This document shows positions 44,221 to 52,524 of a stretch of 64,000 nt of DNA, piece after piece. Under the pieces are notes generated by a model. That model saw only the letters and a list, made by a program, of their open reading frames with translations. It searched no databases and was not told the DNA's origin. The position numbers were made by a program, and so were the translations under genes. This DNA is from Neomesorhizobium albiziae (lineage in GTDB: Bacteria > Pseudomonadota > Alphaproteobacteria > Rhizobiales > Rhizobiaceae). The stretch spans positions 186,001 through 250,000 of the forward strand of contig NZ_FOSL01000001.1 in the NCBI RefSeq assembly GCF_900114255.1. Reading direction: 5' to 3'. Each line of letters starts with the position of its first letter. The first letter of the stretch is position 1.

Positions 44221-44286
44221 GGTGTGTCGAGATTGAGGTCAGGCCGAGCCATTTGCAGGCCGGCATCACCTGAATATCAACACACT
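44221..44286. repeat. Family A element, copy A8 (internal deletion)
   Basis: Only 66 bases remain. The two arms (GTGTGTCGAGATTGAGGT and the complement of GTGTGTTGATATTCAGGT) are joined by AGGCCGAGCCATTTGCAGGCC, with the entire central hairpin lost. The copy shows that the arms persist without the core. Confidence 0.88.
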
Positions 44287-44375
44287 GTTCCTCGGAATAA
44301 TCGCGCCTCTCCCGGCGTTGGTGTGATTGACGCCAGCCCTCCGGCTGCAACGCATCATTCCAAGGGAGACACGAC

Positions 44376-44753
44376 ATGAAGACGATCGCTTTAGGGTTCG
44401 CCGCATTGCTGCTGACCTCGGCCGCCGCATTCGCCGAGGAGCCCGCCAAGGCCATGGATAGCTCGGCCGGCAAGGTCTACACCGACGCCAAGGGCATGAC
44501 GCTTTACACCTTCGACAAGGACGAAGCCGGCAAGTCCAACTGCTACGACAAATGCGCCACCAACTGGCCGCCTTTCATGGCCGCCGCCGACGCCAAGGCG
44601 GAAGGCGAATGGAGCCTCGTCGAGCGCACCGACGGCACCAAGATGTGGGCCTATGAAGGCAAGCCGCTATACACCTACATCGACGACAAGAAGGCCGGCG
44701 ACGTCACCGGCGAAGGCAAGGGTGGCGTCTGGCACGTCGCAAAGGCGGACTGA
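44376..44753 (+). CDS. Secreted YxFxxD-repeat protein (COG4315-like)
   Basis: A 125-residue protein with a signal peptide (MKTIALGFAALLLTSAAAFA). The body carries two copies of the characteristic segments: GMTLYTFDKDEAGKSNCYDKC and KPLYTYIDDKKAGDVTGEG, typical of the lipoprotein-like Yx(F/W/Y)xxD family. Two cysteines (CYDKC) lie between them. No function is known for the family. ATG 44376 is preceded by AAGGGAG. Confidence 0.88.
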   Translation: MKTIALGFAALLLTSAAAFAEEPAKAMDSSAGKVYTDAKGMTLYTFDKDEAGKSNCYDKCATNWPPFMAAADAKAEGEWSLVERTDGTKMWAYEGKPLYTYIDDKKAGDVTGEGKGGVWHVAKAD

Positions 44754-44909
44754 CACGAACGCCCTCGGCGTCGATCAGTGCGGTCAATGTCGTAAGGTCT
44801 CCGGTGATTTGCCCAGCGTCTCGCAATTTCGCTGGGCTGTCGAGCACGGCTCGTGAAAACCTTTCGTGGCCTCGCGCGTTAGGCATTCTCCAGGAACCGG
44901 AGATGACCC

Positions 44910-45881
44910 ATGCCCGCACAAGCTTCGGCCAAGGCTGCGGAACGCAAGCAGCGCATCATCCAGAAGAAGGTCGATGCCGACGATCGCCGTAAGCCCGATC
45001 GGGCCGATGGGAAGGCCATGCAGGCTGGCGCCCGAAAATATCCCGCGCCGCCCTTCCCCAGGCAGCATCACCCCAAGCCCGGCGAGGAATGGAAGATCGA
45101 ACCGGCGCCGATGTACGAGGCGCCGTTCTGGATCGGCTCGAAAAAGCTCGACGGCAAGGTGGCGCTGATCACCGGCGGCGATTCCGGCATTGGCCGTGCA
45201 GTCGCCGTGCTTTTTGCCCGCGAGGGCGCCGATGTGGCTATTTCATATCTTTCGGAACACCGGGATGCCGAGGCGACGAAGCAGGCGGTCGAGAAGGAAG
45301 GCGGGCGCTGCATCCTGCTGCCGGGCGACGTCAGCCAGCGCCGCTATTGCAGAAAAGCGGTGGCCGACACCGTGAAGAAGCTCGGCCGCCTCGACGTGCT
45401 AGTCAACAACGCCGCCTTTCAGGTCCATTCAGCCGAATTCGCCGACCTCACCGAAAAACATTTCGACACCACGCTGAAGACCAATCTTTACGGTTATTTC
45501 CACATGGCGCAGGAAGCCGTGCCGCACATGAAGCCGGGTTCGGCGATCATCAACACCGGCTCCATCACAGGCATCGACGGCTCGAAGGAACTGGTCGACT
45601 ATTCGATGACCAAGGGCGGCATCCACGCCTTCACCCGCGCACTCTCGGGCAACCTTGTCGGCAAGGGCATTCGGGTCAATGCGGTGGCTCCGGGGCCGGT
45701 GTGGACCCCGCTCAACCCTTCGGAAAAGGAAGCCGAGGACGTCTCCAAATTCGGCGCCAAGACACCGATGAAACGCCCAGCCCAGCCGGAGGAGATCGCG
45801 CCTGCCTATGTGTTCCTGGCCTCGCCGCAATGTTCCAGCTACATCACCGGCGAAATCCTGCCGATCATCGGCGGGTATTAG
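44910..45881 (+). CDS. SDR-family oxidoreductase, general-stress type (YghA-like)
   Basis: A 323-residue short-chain dehydrogenase. The N-terminal 60 residues are charged and Pro-rich (PRQHHPKPGEEW), as in the YghA/YdaD group. The Rossmann motif TGGDSGIGRA and the catalytic YSMTKGG (Tyr-x3-Lys) are intact. The C-terminus ends ITGEILPIIGGY. The substrate is unknown. Its TAG stop is followed at once by repeat B5. Confidence 0.88.
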   Translation: MPAQASAKAAERKQRIIQKKVDADDRRKPDRADGKAMQAGARKYPAPPFPRQHHPKPGEEWKIEPAPMYEAPFWIGSKKLDGKVALITGGDSGIGRAVAVLFAREGADVAISYLSEHRDAEATKQAVEKEGGRCILLPGDVSQRRYCRKAVADTVKKLGRLDVLVNNAAFQVHSAEFADLTEKHFDTTLKTNLYGYFHMAQEAVPHMKPGSAIINTGSITGIDGSKELVDYSMTKGGIHAFTRALSGNLVGKGIRVNAVAPGPVWTPLNPSEKEAEDVSKFGAKTPMKRPAQPEEIAPAYVFLASPQCSSYITGEILPIIGGY

Positions 45882-45981
45882 AGCATTTTGCAGCCAAATG
45901 AATTCATTTGGTGTCCGCAAAAATGCGGCAAAACAAATAGTTAGAGCGAATTACCGGTTCTGGAAGAACCGGAACCGCTCC
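45881..45981. repeat. Family B palindromic element, copy B5
   Basis: It begins with GAGCATTTTGCAGCCAAATG at the SDR stop codon and ends CCGGAACCGCTCC. The internal stem CCAAATGAATTCATTTGG is nearly perfect. Confidence 0.88.
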
Positions 45982-45989
45982 AACGCGCG

Positions 45990-46424
45990 TCACGCCTTCG
46001 GCCCGGCCAGTATTCTGACCGTCCCGGGGTCCGGCTCCCCGTCGTAATATTTGTCGAGCGCGCGCAGGAAAACCTCCTCGCCGGAAGCTTCGGCGAAAAG
46101 CGTGAGGCACGACTGGAATTTCATGTCGTCGGGACTGCCGAAGATCTGGTGTGCCGAGCGCTCCCGAACTTCCAGGACATGTTCCACGCATGTCCGCAGC
46201 CGTTCGCCCAGCACTGGATGGATGAGATAAGCCCGCGCTTCGCCAATCGAGCCGATCGCGTATTTCTGCGCCATCGCACTGGAGCCCAGCCCGGCAATCT
46301 GCGGAAAGACGAACCACATCCAATGACTGGCCTTCTGCCCGCGCCGCAACTCCCCGAGCACGGTCTCGATGACGGAAGCTTGCGCCGCGACGAAGCGGTT
46401 GAGGTCGTAGGGATCGTCAGCCAC
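45990..46424 (-). CDS. DUF1810-family protein
   Basis: A 144-residue protein with the DUF1810 outline: ADDPYDLNRFVAAQASV at the start, then SHWMWFVFPQIAGLGSSAMAQKY and FGSPDDMKFQSCLTLF. The start is a GTG at 46424 with GAGG upstream; no ATG fits, and the longer frame is not supported. Function is unknown (the family is sometimes called calpastatin-like). Confidence 0.85.
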   Translation of the reverse strand: MADDPYDLNRFVAAQASVIETVLGELRRGQKASHWMWFVFPQIAGLGSSAMAQKYAIGSIGEARAYLIHPVLGERLRTCVEHVLEVRERSAHQIFGSPDDMKFQSCLTLFAEASGEEVFLRALDKYYDGEPDPGTVRILAGPKA

Positions 46425-46485
46425 TTGCTTGTACCTCAGATCAGCCCAGCGTCTCGCCGAAGAACTCCGCCAGCCGCGAGCCGCG

Positions 46486-46539
46486 GCAAGCGGAGAAAGC
46501 CGCCATTTGCAGGCCGGCATCACCTGAATATCAACACAC
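46486..46539. repeat. Family A element, copy A6 (right half only)
   Basis: It retains GCGGAGAAAGCCGCC, GCAGGCCGGCATCACCTGAA and TATCAACACAC; the left half is absent. It supplies the TGA stop of the ferredoxin-type gene on the minus strand. Confidence 0.85.
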
Positions 46540-47223
46540 TCTGGCAAATGCCGCCATGTGAAAGGCCTGAATCTCGGCGGGATAGCGATACGCCGTGCCA
46601 TAGGGACAGGCGTTGCGGTCGAGGCAGCCGCGATCGCGGCATGGCGCGCCATTTTCACCGCGCACATGGCCGAGGCAATCGTCATAGGCGAATCCGGCCT
46701 CGGAATAGGCAGCTACCGGACAGGCTTTCATGCAGGGTTTTCCGACACATGCGTCGCAAAGGTGATTCTGTTTGTCAGGCGCGGGGATAGCAATCCCGGC
46801 GTCGAACAGAAGCGCCCCGCGATAGGCGTGCCAGAGGCCATATTCCGGATGCATGAGGATGCCGAGCGGCGACGGCTTCAGCCCCTCCGCCCTCATCGCC
46901 CATTGCTGGAACGGCAGATAGGGCTTGTCCGATGGCGACACCGCCCGTGCGCCGAATTTTTCCGCAACCGTCCCGATGATCACGCGGCACCATGTATCGA
47001 GCGGATTTTCGAGATCGCCGGGCCGGCTTTCCCGCCAAGCCTGAAAATGCCGCCAGTAGCCAGCGCCGGCATTGCCGACCAGCACCACGGATTTGGCGGG
47101 AAGGCCCGAAGGACCGGGCGGCGCGAACTCGCTGTCATTAAAATCGAAGCCGCCGCGCAGGATGAGACCGTGGGGCGCCAGGGCGGCTGAGATGCGTCGA
47201 GCCACATCGTCGCCGTCCGTCAT
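46531..47223 (-). CDS. 4Fe-4S protein of the QueG-like type
   Basis: A 230-residue iron-sulfur protein. The cluster motif CDACVGKPCMKACP and a later cysteine set (CLGHV, CRDRGC, CPYG) resemble the ferredoxin-like half of QueG and related reductases. Its last residues FARVC and the stop codon are read from repeat A6. Full-length QueG is near 350-380 residues, so this is a short relative; it lacks the usual cobalamin-binding N-terminus. Whether it supports corrinoid reduction for the demethylation module is an open question. It is encoded 238 bases from the MttB gene, in the same direction. Confidence 0.7.
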   Translation of the reverse strand: MTDGDDVARRISAALAPHGLILRGGFDFNDSEFAPPGPSGLPAKSVVLVGNAGAGYWRHFQAWRESRPGDLENPLDTWCRVIIGTVAEKFGARAVSPSDKPYLPFQQWAMRAEGLKPSPLGILMHPEYGLWHAYRGALLFDAGIAIPAPDKQNHLCDACVGKPCMKACPVAAYSEAGFAYDDCLGHVRGENGAPCRDRGCLDRNACPYGTAYRYPAEIQAFHMAAFARVC

Positions 47224-47249
47224 TGTGGAAACGCCCGCACTCTACGTTG

Positions 47250-47334
47250 CCCCCCTCCCAGCCCGAGCGGGAAGGCCAAAGCTGCCAATCTCCCCCCTTG
47301 TGGGGGAGATGTCCGGCAGGACAGAGGGGGGGCG
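47250..47334. repeat. Family E-like element, copy E4
   Basis: It holds the stems CTCCCCCCTT / GTGGGGGAG (47291-47308) with flanking CCCCCCTCCC and AGAGGGGGG arms. It fills much of the 238-base gap between the QueG-like and MttB genes. Confidence 0.7.
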
Positions 47335-47461
47335 CTGTCCCGCGAACCTCACCACGATCACGCGCACGCTATCACCCCTCGCCCGGCCGCTTGAATGCGC
47401 TGCGCCAGACTTCCTTGTGAATGATGCTGGCGACTTTAGCCCCGCCTGAATCGGGCTCCCT

Positions 47462-49039
47462 TCAAGTGAAGGCGTCGGGCATCGATTCCTTTTTCCTGGC
47501 GATGAAATCCTTGAGCCCGTCGTCGATGCCCGGATCGAGATGTGGCGCCTCGTAGCTTTCCAGCCAGCGGCGTGCGAGTTCGTTGGCGCGCTGCGGCGCG
47601 GTCTTCTCGCCTTCCGCCAGCCACTGCTCGTAGGAATTGTTGTCGGCGATCGAGGAGCGGTAGAAGGCAGTCTGGAAATTGGCCTGCGTGTGGTCGCAAC
47701 CGAGATAGTGGCTGCCTGGCCCAACCTGGCGGATGGCGTCCATCGCCTGGCCGTTTTCCGACAGGTCGACGCCCTCGGCGAATTTTTGGCTCATGCCGAG
47801 CTGGTCGATGTCCATCATGAACTTCTCGTAGCAGGAGGCCAGGCCGCCCTCGAGCCAGCCCGCCGAATGCAGCACGAAATTCGTTCCCGCAAGCAGGGTG
47901 GAGTTCAGCGTGTTGGCGCTCTCATAAGCCGCCTGCGCGTCCGGCACTTTCGACGCGCAGAGCGAACCGCCGGTGCGGAACGGCAGGCCGAGCCGGCGGG
48001 CAAGCTGTGCGGCGCCATAAGAAACCAGCGACGGCTCGGGCGTACCGAAGGTCGGCGCCCCCGATTGCATGGAGATCGAGGAGGCGAAGGTGCCGAACAG
48101 CACCGGCGCGCCGGGCCGGATCAGCTGCGTCAGCGAAGCGCCGGCAAGCACTTCGGCCAGCACCTGGGTCAGCGTGCCGGCGACGGTCACCGGGCTCATC
48201 GCGCCCGCCAGAATGAACGGCGTGACGATGCAGGCCTGATTGTTGCGGGCATAGACCTTCAGCGCGCCGAGCATGGTCTCGTCGAACACCATCGGCGAAT
48301 TGGCGTTGATCAGGCTGGTCAGCACCGTGTTGTTGTCGACGAAGTCGTCGCCGAACACGATCTTGGCCATCGCCACCGTATCTTCGGCGCGCTCGGGCGC
48401 CGTCACCGAGCCCATGAACGGCTTGTCGGAATATTTGATGTGCGAATACACCATGTCGAGGTGGCGCTTGTTCACCGGCACGTCGACCGGCTCGCACACC
48501 GTGCCGCCCGAATGGTGGATCGACGGCGCCATGTAGGCGAGCTTCACGAAGTTGCGGAAATCCTCGATCGTCGCATAGCGGCGCTTTCCGTCGAGGTCGC
48601 GCACGAATGGCGGTCCGTAGACCGGCGCGAACACAGTGGCGTTGCCGCCGATCTGCACGGAGCGATCGGCATTGCGCGCATGCTGGGTGTAGAGCGATGG
48701 TGCGGTCTTCAGCAGCGAGCGCGGCAGGCCGCGCGGGAAATGCACCCGTTCGCCCTTGATGTCGGCGCCGGCCTGCTTGAAGAGCGCCAACGCCTCGGCG
48801 TCGTCGCGGAATTCGATGCCGATCTCCTCAAGCACTGTGTCGGCGTTCTTCTCGATCAGCGCCAGGCCTTCCTCGTCGAGCACCTCGTAGACCTTGATCT
48901 TGCGGTTGATGTAGGTCTGCTGGATGCCGGGGCCACCGCCCGAACGCGCCGCACGCCGTGCAGCAGCACCCCCGCTGGCGCCGCGTCCGCGCCTGCCGCC
49001 CGCCGCCGCTTCGTGATCGACTGCCGCGTTCTCGCTCAT
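47462..49039 (-). CDS. MttB-family (non-pyrrolysine) corrinoid methyltransferase, second copy
   Basis: A 525-residue MttB homologue that would methylate the corrinoid protein encoded divergently next to it. Landmarks: HHSGGTVCEPVDVPVNKRH, VTPFILAGAMSPVTVAG, MQSGAPTFGTPEPSLVSYGA. At the pyrrolysine position it reads PFRTGGSLCASKVPDAQA, with no in-frame TAG. The first 40 residues (GRRGRGASGGAAARRAARS) are a basic tail as in the first copy. The start at ATG 49039 has AGGGAAAA upstream. The two MttB proteins differ enough (for example SIHHSGG against ILNCTGG) to suggest different substrates. Substrate candidates are glycine betaine, carnitine, proline betaine or a sulfonium (inference). Confidence 0.9.
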   Translation of the reverse strand: MSENAAVDHEAAAGGRRGRGASGGAAARRAARSGGGPGIQQTYINRKIKVYEVLDEEGLALIEKNADTVLEEIGIEFRDDAEALALFKQAGADIKGERVHFPRGLPRSLLKTAPSLYTQHARNADRSVQIGGNATVFAPVYGPPFVRDLDGKRRYATIEDFRNFVKLAYMAPSIHHSGGTVCEPVDVPVNKRHLDMVYSHIKYSDKPFMGSVTAPERAEDTVAMAKIVFGDDFVDNNTVLTSLINANSPMVFDETMLGALKVYARNNQACIVTPFILAGAMSPVTVAGTLTQVLAEVLAGASLTQLIRPGAPVLFGTFASSISMQSGAPTFGTPEPSLVSYGAAQLARRLGLPFRTGGSLCASKVPDAQAAYESANTLNSTLLAGTNFVLHSAGWLEGGLASCYEKFMMDIDQLGMSQKFAEGVDLSENGQAMDAIRQVGPGSHYLGCDHTQANFQTAFYRSSIADNNSYEQWLAEGEKTAPQRANELARRWLESYEAPHLDPGIDDGLKDFIARKKESMPDAFT

Positions 49040-49293
49040 GATCTTTTTTCCCTGAAATCCGTTCGACCGCCCAACGGTCCCTCGCCGGATCGTAGCCATA
49101 CACCCTATCCGAAACGGCCAGTGAGCGCCAACGCCTGTCGCAAAATCGACAAGAAGAACAACGGATTCCCGGTCGCTTTCCTTTTGCAGGAAGTCGCAAA
49201 TCAGCTATGGAAGTGCAATGCTTGCAGAATAGATATTGACCTGAATTCGCGCGCCGTAAAAGTCCCGCATAAGGCGGCCACAGGAGCTTCAGA

Positions 49294-49992
49294 ATGTCAG
49301 ACGACGAGATCATCCTCTCCGAGCTTTCCGACGACGAACTCGTGCAGCAGATGCACGACGACCTTTACGACGGGCTGAAGGAAGAGATCGAGGAAGGTAC
49401 GCAGATCCTGCTGGAGCGCGGCTGGGCGCCCTACAAGGTGCTGACCGAAGCCCTGGTCGAAGGCATGCGCATCGTCGGCGAGGATTTCCGCGACGGCATC
49501 CTGTTCGTCCCTGAAGTGCTGCTTTCGGCAAACGCGATGAAGGCCGGCATGTTCATCCTGCGCCCGCTGCTTGCCGCCACCGGCGCGCCGAAGCAGGGCA
49601 AGATGGTGATCGGCACTGTCAAGGGCGACATCCACGACATCGGCAAGAACCTCGTCGGCATGATGATGGAAGGCGCCGGATTCGACGTGATCGACCTCGG
49701 CATCAACAACCCGGTTGAAAAATACCTGGCCGCGATCGAGGAGCATCATCCCGACATCATCGGCATGTCGGCGCTTTTGACCACGACGATGCCCTACATG
49801 AAGGTCGTCATCGACACGATGAAGGAAAAGGGTATCCGCGACGACTACGTGGTGCTGGTCGGCGGCGCGCCGCTCAACGAGGAATTCGGCAAGGCCGTCG
49901 GCGCCGATGCCTATTGTCGCGACGCGGCTGTCGCGGTCGAGACGGCCAAGGACTTCATGAAGCGCAAGCACAACGTTCGCGCCACGGCGTGA
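49294..49992 (+). CDS. Corrinoid protein (MttC/MtbC-like)
   Basis: A 232-residue cobalamin-binding methyl carrier. The N-terminal helical cap (residues about 12-90, LVEGMRIVGEDFRDGILFVPEVLLSANAM cut here) precedes the B12 domain. The motif D112-x-H114-x2-G117 in KGDIHDIGKNL supplies the histidine that ligates cobalt. A later SALLTTT and LVGGAPLNEEF complete the fold. It is divergent from the second MttB gene across a 254-base gap that must contain both promoters. It would be methylated by MttB and demethylated by the MtrH-like protein. Confidence 0.95.
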   Translation: MSDDEIILSELSDDELVQQMHDDLYDGLKEEIEEGTQILLERGWAPYKVLTEALVEGMRIVGEDFRDGILFVPEVLLSANAMKAGMFILRPLLAATGAPKQGKMVIGTVKGDIHDIGKNLVGMMMEGAGFDVIDLGINNPVEKYLAAIEEHHPDIIGMSALLTTTMPYMKVVIDTMKEKGIRDDYVVLVGGAPLNEEFGKAVGADAYCRDAAVAVETAKDFMKRKHNVRATA

Positions 49993-50004
49993 TGTCGGCG
50001 ACAT

Positions 50005-50030
50005 GAAAAAGGCCGCGTCATGCGCGGCCC
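50005..50030 (-). terminator. Hairpin terminator between the corrinoid gene and the entericidin gene
   Basis: The stem GGCCGCG-5 bases-CGCGGCC is followed on the minus strand by TTTTTC, as expected for an intrinsic terminator of the small lipoprotein gene. It may also act on plus-strand transcripts, though no U-run follows in that direction. Confidence 0.75.
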
Positions 50031-50053
50031 CTCTCCTCGTTGGACAACGTGGC

Positions 50054-50191
50054 TCAGTTCTCGACGGTGTCCTCGACCGCGTTGGCGGTCGCCTTCACGT
50101 CTCTTCCCACGCCACGGACGGTATTGGCGCATGCCGCCAGCGCAACCGCGCTGATGACCAGTACCACTGGTGCTAGCCTGGACAGTTTCAT
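50054..50191 (-). CDS. Entericidin A/B-family small lipoprotein
   Basis: A 45-residue protein found by reading the minus strand; it is too short for routine ORF calling. It starts MKLSRLAPVVLVISAVALAA and has the lipobox LAAC, so the cysteine would be lipidated. The tail VRGVGRDVKATANAVEDTVE is the typical amphipathic entericidin helix. GGGAG precedes the ATG. It sits in reverse orientation inside the corrinoid cluster, with its own terminator. Entericidins are toxin/antidote-like stress lipoproteins. Confidence 0.85.
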   Translation of the reverse strand: MKLSRLAPVVLVISAVALAACANTVRGVGRDVKATANAVEDTVEN

Positions 50192-50255
50192 GGACGGGTA
50201 CTCCCTCGTTCGCTAATATCGCCCACCCAGAACGGATTTTGGGCAAAGTGGTTCC

Positions 50256-50903
50256 ATGAAGCAATCCCGCAAGGCCGTTCATCCCCAAGGCGAAAAGCTG
50301 CTGGTCATTGCCTGCGGCATGATCGCGCGCGAGATCCTGGCCGCCAAGCAGCAGCTGGGGCTCGACCATCTCGAACTGACCTGCCTGCCGGCGGAGTTCC
50401 ACTTCTATCCAGACCGCATCGCGCCGGCCATGGACGCGGCAATCGTCAAGGCCAAGGCCGAAGGTTTCGCCCACATCTTCGTCGGCTACGCCGATTGCGG
50501 CACCGGCGGCCTGCTGGACGGGATATGCGAGAAACACGGCGTCGAACGGATGGCCGGGCCGCACTGCTTCGCTTTCTATCAGGGCATGGAGGCCTACGCG
50601 AAGATCGCCGACGGCGACATGATGTCTTTCTACATGACCGATTTTCTGTGCCGCCAGTTCGAAGCGTTCTTCCTCAAGCCGCTGGGGCTCGACCGCCACC
50701 CGGAGCTGATCGCCGACTATTTCGGCAATTACGAGAAGCTTGTCTACCTCGCCCAGACCAACGACCCGGAACTGGACAAGGTAGCCGAAGACGCGGCGCG
50801 CTTGCTCGGCCTCGTCTATGAGCGGCGCTTCACCGGCTATGGCGACCTTCCCGACGCACTCCAGGCTGCCGCGCGCTCCGCATCGCTTCATGAAAGAGCC
50901 TGA
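50256..50903 (+). CDS. DUF1638 family protein associated with corrinoid methyltransferases
   Basis: A 215-residue protein. Conserved-looking parts are LLVIACGMIAREI, ELTCLPAEFHFYPDRIAP, YADCGTGGLLDGICEKHG and GPHCFAFYQG. The several Cys and His residues could bind metal. DUF1638 proteins are commonly found beside MttB and corrinoid proteins (general knowledge), which matches its place here, 264 bases after the corrinoid gene with the entericidin gene between. I infer a role in corrinoid handling or in amine demethylation. The molecular function is unknown. Confidence 0.85.
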   Translation: MKQSRKAVHPQGEKLLVIACGMIAREILAAKQQLGLDHLELTCLPAEFHFYPDRIAPAMDAAIVKAKAEGFAHIFVGYADCGTGGLLDGICEKHGVERMAGPHCFAFYQGMEAYAKIADGDMMSFYMTDFLCRQFEAFFLKPLGLDRHPELIADYFGNYEKLVYLAQTNDPELDKVAEDAARLLGLVYERRFTGYGDLPDALQAAARSASLHERA

Positions 50904-50930
50904 TTCTGCAGGCTCCTTCGCCCCATCCGG

Positions 50931-50980
50931 GGCATGGTCCCGAAAAATGCGCATTGGTTTTCGGGCAAAGACCACGCTGA
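50931..50980. repeat. Family C element, copy C3 (variant arms)
   Basis: It reads GCATGGTCCCGAAAAATG then GGTTTTCGGGCAAAGACCACGC. Compared with C1, the arm GATC has become GGTC and its partner GACC, so the outer pairing is kept. Confidence 0.75.
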
Positions 50981-51002
50981 AACAATGAGATAGAGCCGCA
51001 AC

Positions 51003-51578
51003 ATGATCCTTCGCAAACTGATTCTCGCTGCCTTTCTGGCGGCGCCCGTCACCCAGGCGCTGGCCACCGGCGAGATCCAGAACCTGATCACCCCGGCCGA
51101 CGATGCCCGCCTGAAGAAATATAACGAGACGCGTAAGGAAGCACTCGCTGAAGCGAGGGCCGGCTACGCGCGGGAGGTTGCCGTTCTCGACGAGGTCGTC
51201 GCCAGGCCTGTGCTCGCCTTCGGCGGTTTCGACATGACCGGCAACTGGCAATGCCGCACCATCAAGGCCGGCGGCATCAGCCCCCTCATCGTCTACGACT
51301 GGTTCAAATGCCGGGTCACCGACGACGGCTCCGGCTGGATGCTGGAGAAGATTTCCGGTTCGCAGCGCACCAAGGGGCGCTTCTTCACCGACAATGACAA
51401 GCGGCTGACCTATCTCGGTTCGTCTTTCATCGCCGGGCAGAAGCCGAAGAAATACGGCAGCGGTCCGCAAACCGATCAGGTGGGCTACGCCTTTCGGACC
51501 GGTCCGAAAGAGTGGCGAATTGAATTTCCGGCCCCACATTACGAATCCAAGCTGGATATTCTGGAATTTCGCCGTTAG
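51003..51578 (+). CDS. DUF4893-family secreted protein
   Basis: A 191-residue protein with a signal peptide (MILRKLILAAFLAAPVTQALA). The body has ITPADDARLKKYNETRKEAL, FDMTGNWQCRTIKAGG and a closing PAPHYESKLDILEFRR, matching DUF4893. It is probably a periplasmic beta-rich protein. No function is known. Confidence 0.85.
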   Translation: MILRKLILAAFLAAPVTQALATGEIQNLITPADDARLKKYNETRKEALAEARAGYAREVAVLDEVVARPVLAFGGFDMTGNWQCRTIKAGGISPLIVYDWFKCRVTDDGSGWMLEKISGSQRTKGRFFTDNDKRLTYLGSSFIAGQKPKKYGSGPQTDQVGYAFRTGPKEWRIEFPAPHYESKLDILEFRR

Positions 51579-51693
51579 GTCCCGAGAGAGTCATCCGGTT
51601 TTCACAGGCCGGCGTTATGCGCTGGCGTCATCAACGATTAACTGGTTACCGCCACTATTGTCGTTCTGCGCCAGGGGTGGACAAGTGTGAGCG

Positions 51694-52368
51694 GTGCGGG
51701 AGCGCATGAGACAGGAAATGCGGGGTTTCGAGGACGGACAGATCGACGGCGCGCCAGTTAGGCGCCGGCCGCGCCGGCTTTCGCAACTCTTCGCCCAGAT
51801 GGCGCGTGACGCCGACGGCCCGGTTTCGGTGGCCAGCATTCGCGACGCGCTCGGCGACCGCAGCTTCGCGGCGCTGATCGTCTTCTTCGCCGCGCTCAAC
51901 ATGATCCCGCTGCCGCCGCCCTCCTCGGCTATCCTCGGCCTTCCGCTGGTTATCGTGGCGGCGCAGATGATGTACGGCTCCAAGCGCGCCTGGCTTCCGC
52001 GTTTCGTCATGGACAATTCGATCTCCGCCGAAAGCTTCCGCACGGTGATGGATCGCCTGATTCCCCGCCTGATCAGCCTGGAACGCATGATCAAGCCGCG
52101 TTACTGGCCGTTCTGGCGCAAGCAGGGCGACCGCTTCATCGGCATCATGATCTTCTTGCTTGCCGTCGTCGTCACCCTGCCGATACCGCTTGGCAATTGG
52201 CTGCCGGCGTTTTCGAGCGCCCTGCTCGGCCTGGCATTGATCGAGCGCGACGGCATCCTGTTTGCCGTGGGAACCGTGGTCGGCATCGCAGCACTTGCCG
52301 TCATCGCCGCCGTGGTCGGCTCGGCGACCGCGCTGATCGGCACCCTCTGGCAGTTCTTGCCGATCTGA
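51694..52368 (+). CDS. ExoD-family exopolysaccharide-related membrane protein
   Basis: A 224-residue protein with the ExoD family pattern: LSQLFAQMARDADGPVSVASI near the start, then ALIVFFAALNMIPLPPPSSAILGLP and three more membrane segments. ExoD affects exopolysaccharide production and alkaline tolerance in rhizobia. The start is a GTG at 51694 or an ATG at 51706 (GGGAG just before it favours the latter). Confidence 0.85.
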   Translation: MRERMRQEMRGFEDGQIDGAPVRRRPRRLSQLFAQMARDADGPVSVASIRDALGDRSFAALIVFFAALNMIPLPPPSSAILGLPLVIVAAQMMYGSKRAWLPRFVMDNSISAESFRTVMDRLIPRLISLERMIKPRYWPFWRKQGDRFIGIMIFLLAVVVTLPIPLGNWLPAFSSALLGLALIERDGILFAVGTVVGIAALAVIAAVVGSATALIGTLWQFLPI

Positions 52369-52524
52369 TTGCCGCTCCGGCGGCATTCCACCTTCGCCAG
52401 CCGCATCCGCTCCCTGTCATTGCCCATTTGCGGCACGTCGCTTTTGAATGCCCGCGCGTCGTCTCATAACAAGCGGGGCAGGCGCCGTTCCGGCAATGCT
52501 GAAATTCACGAGGAGCACGAATTT

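Noticed and set aside
25927-49039. Pyrrolysine coding in either MttB homologue
   Set aside because: Neither frame has an internal TAG, and ordinary residues occupy the position after the barrel motif where pyrrolysine is found in archaeal MttB.
47540-49378. A 612-residue plus-strand frame opposite the second MttB gene
   Set aside because: It is the complement of the MttB coding sequence with His/Arg-rich composition and no recognisable family; it is a codon-bias shadow.
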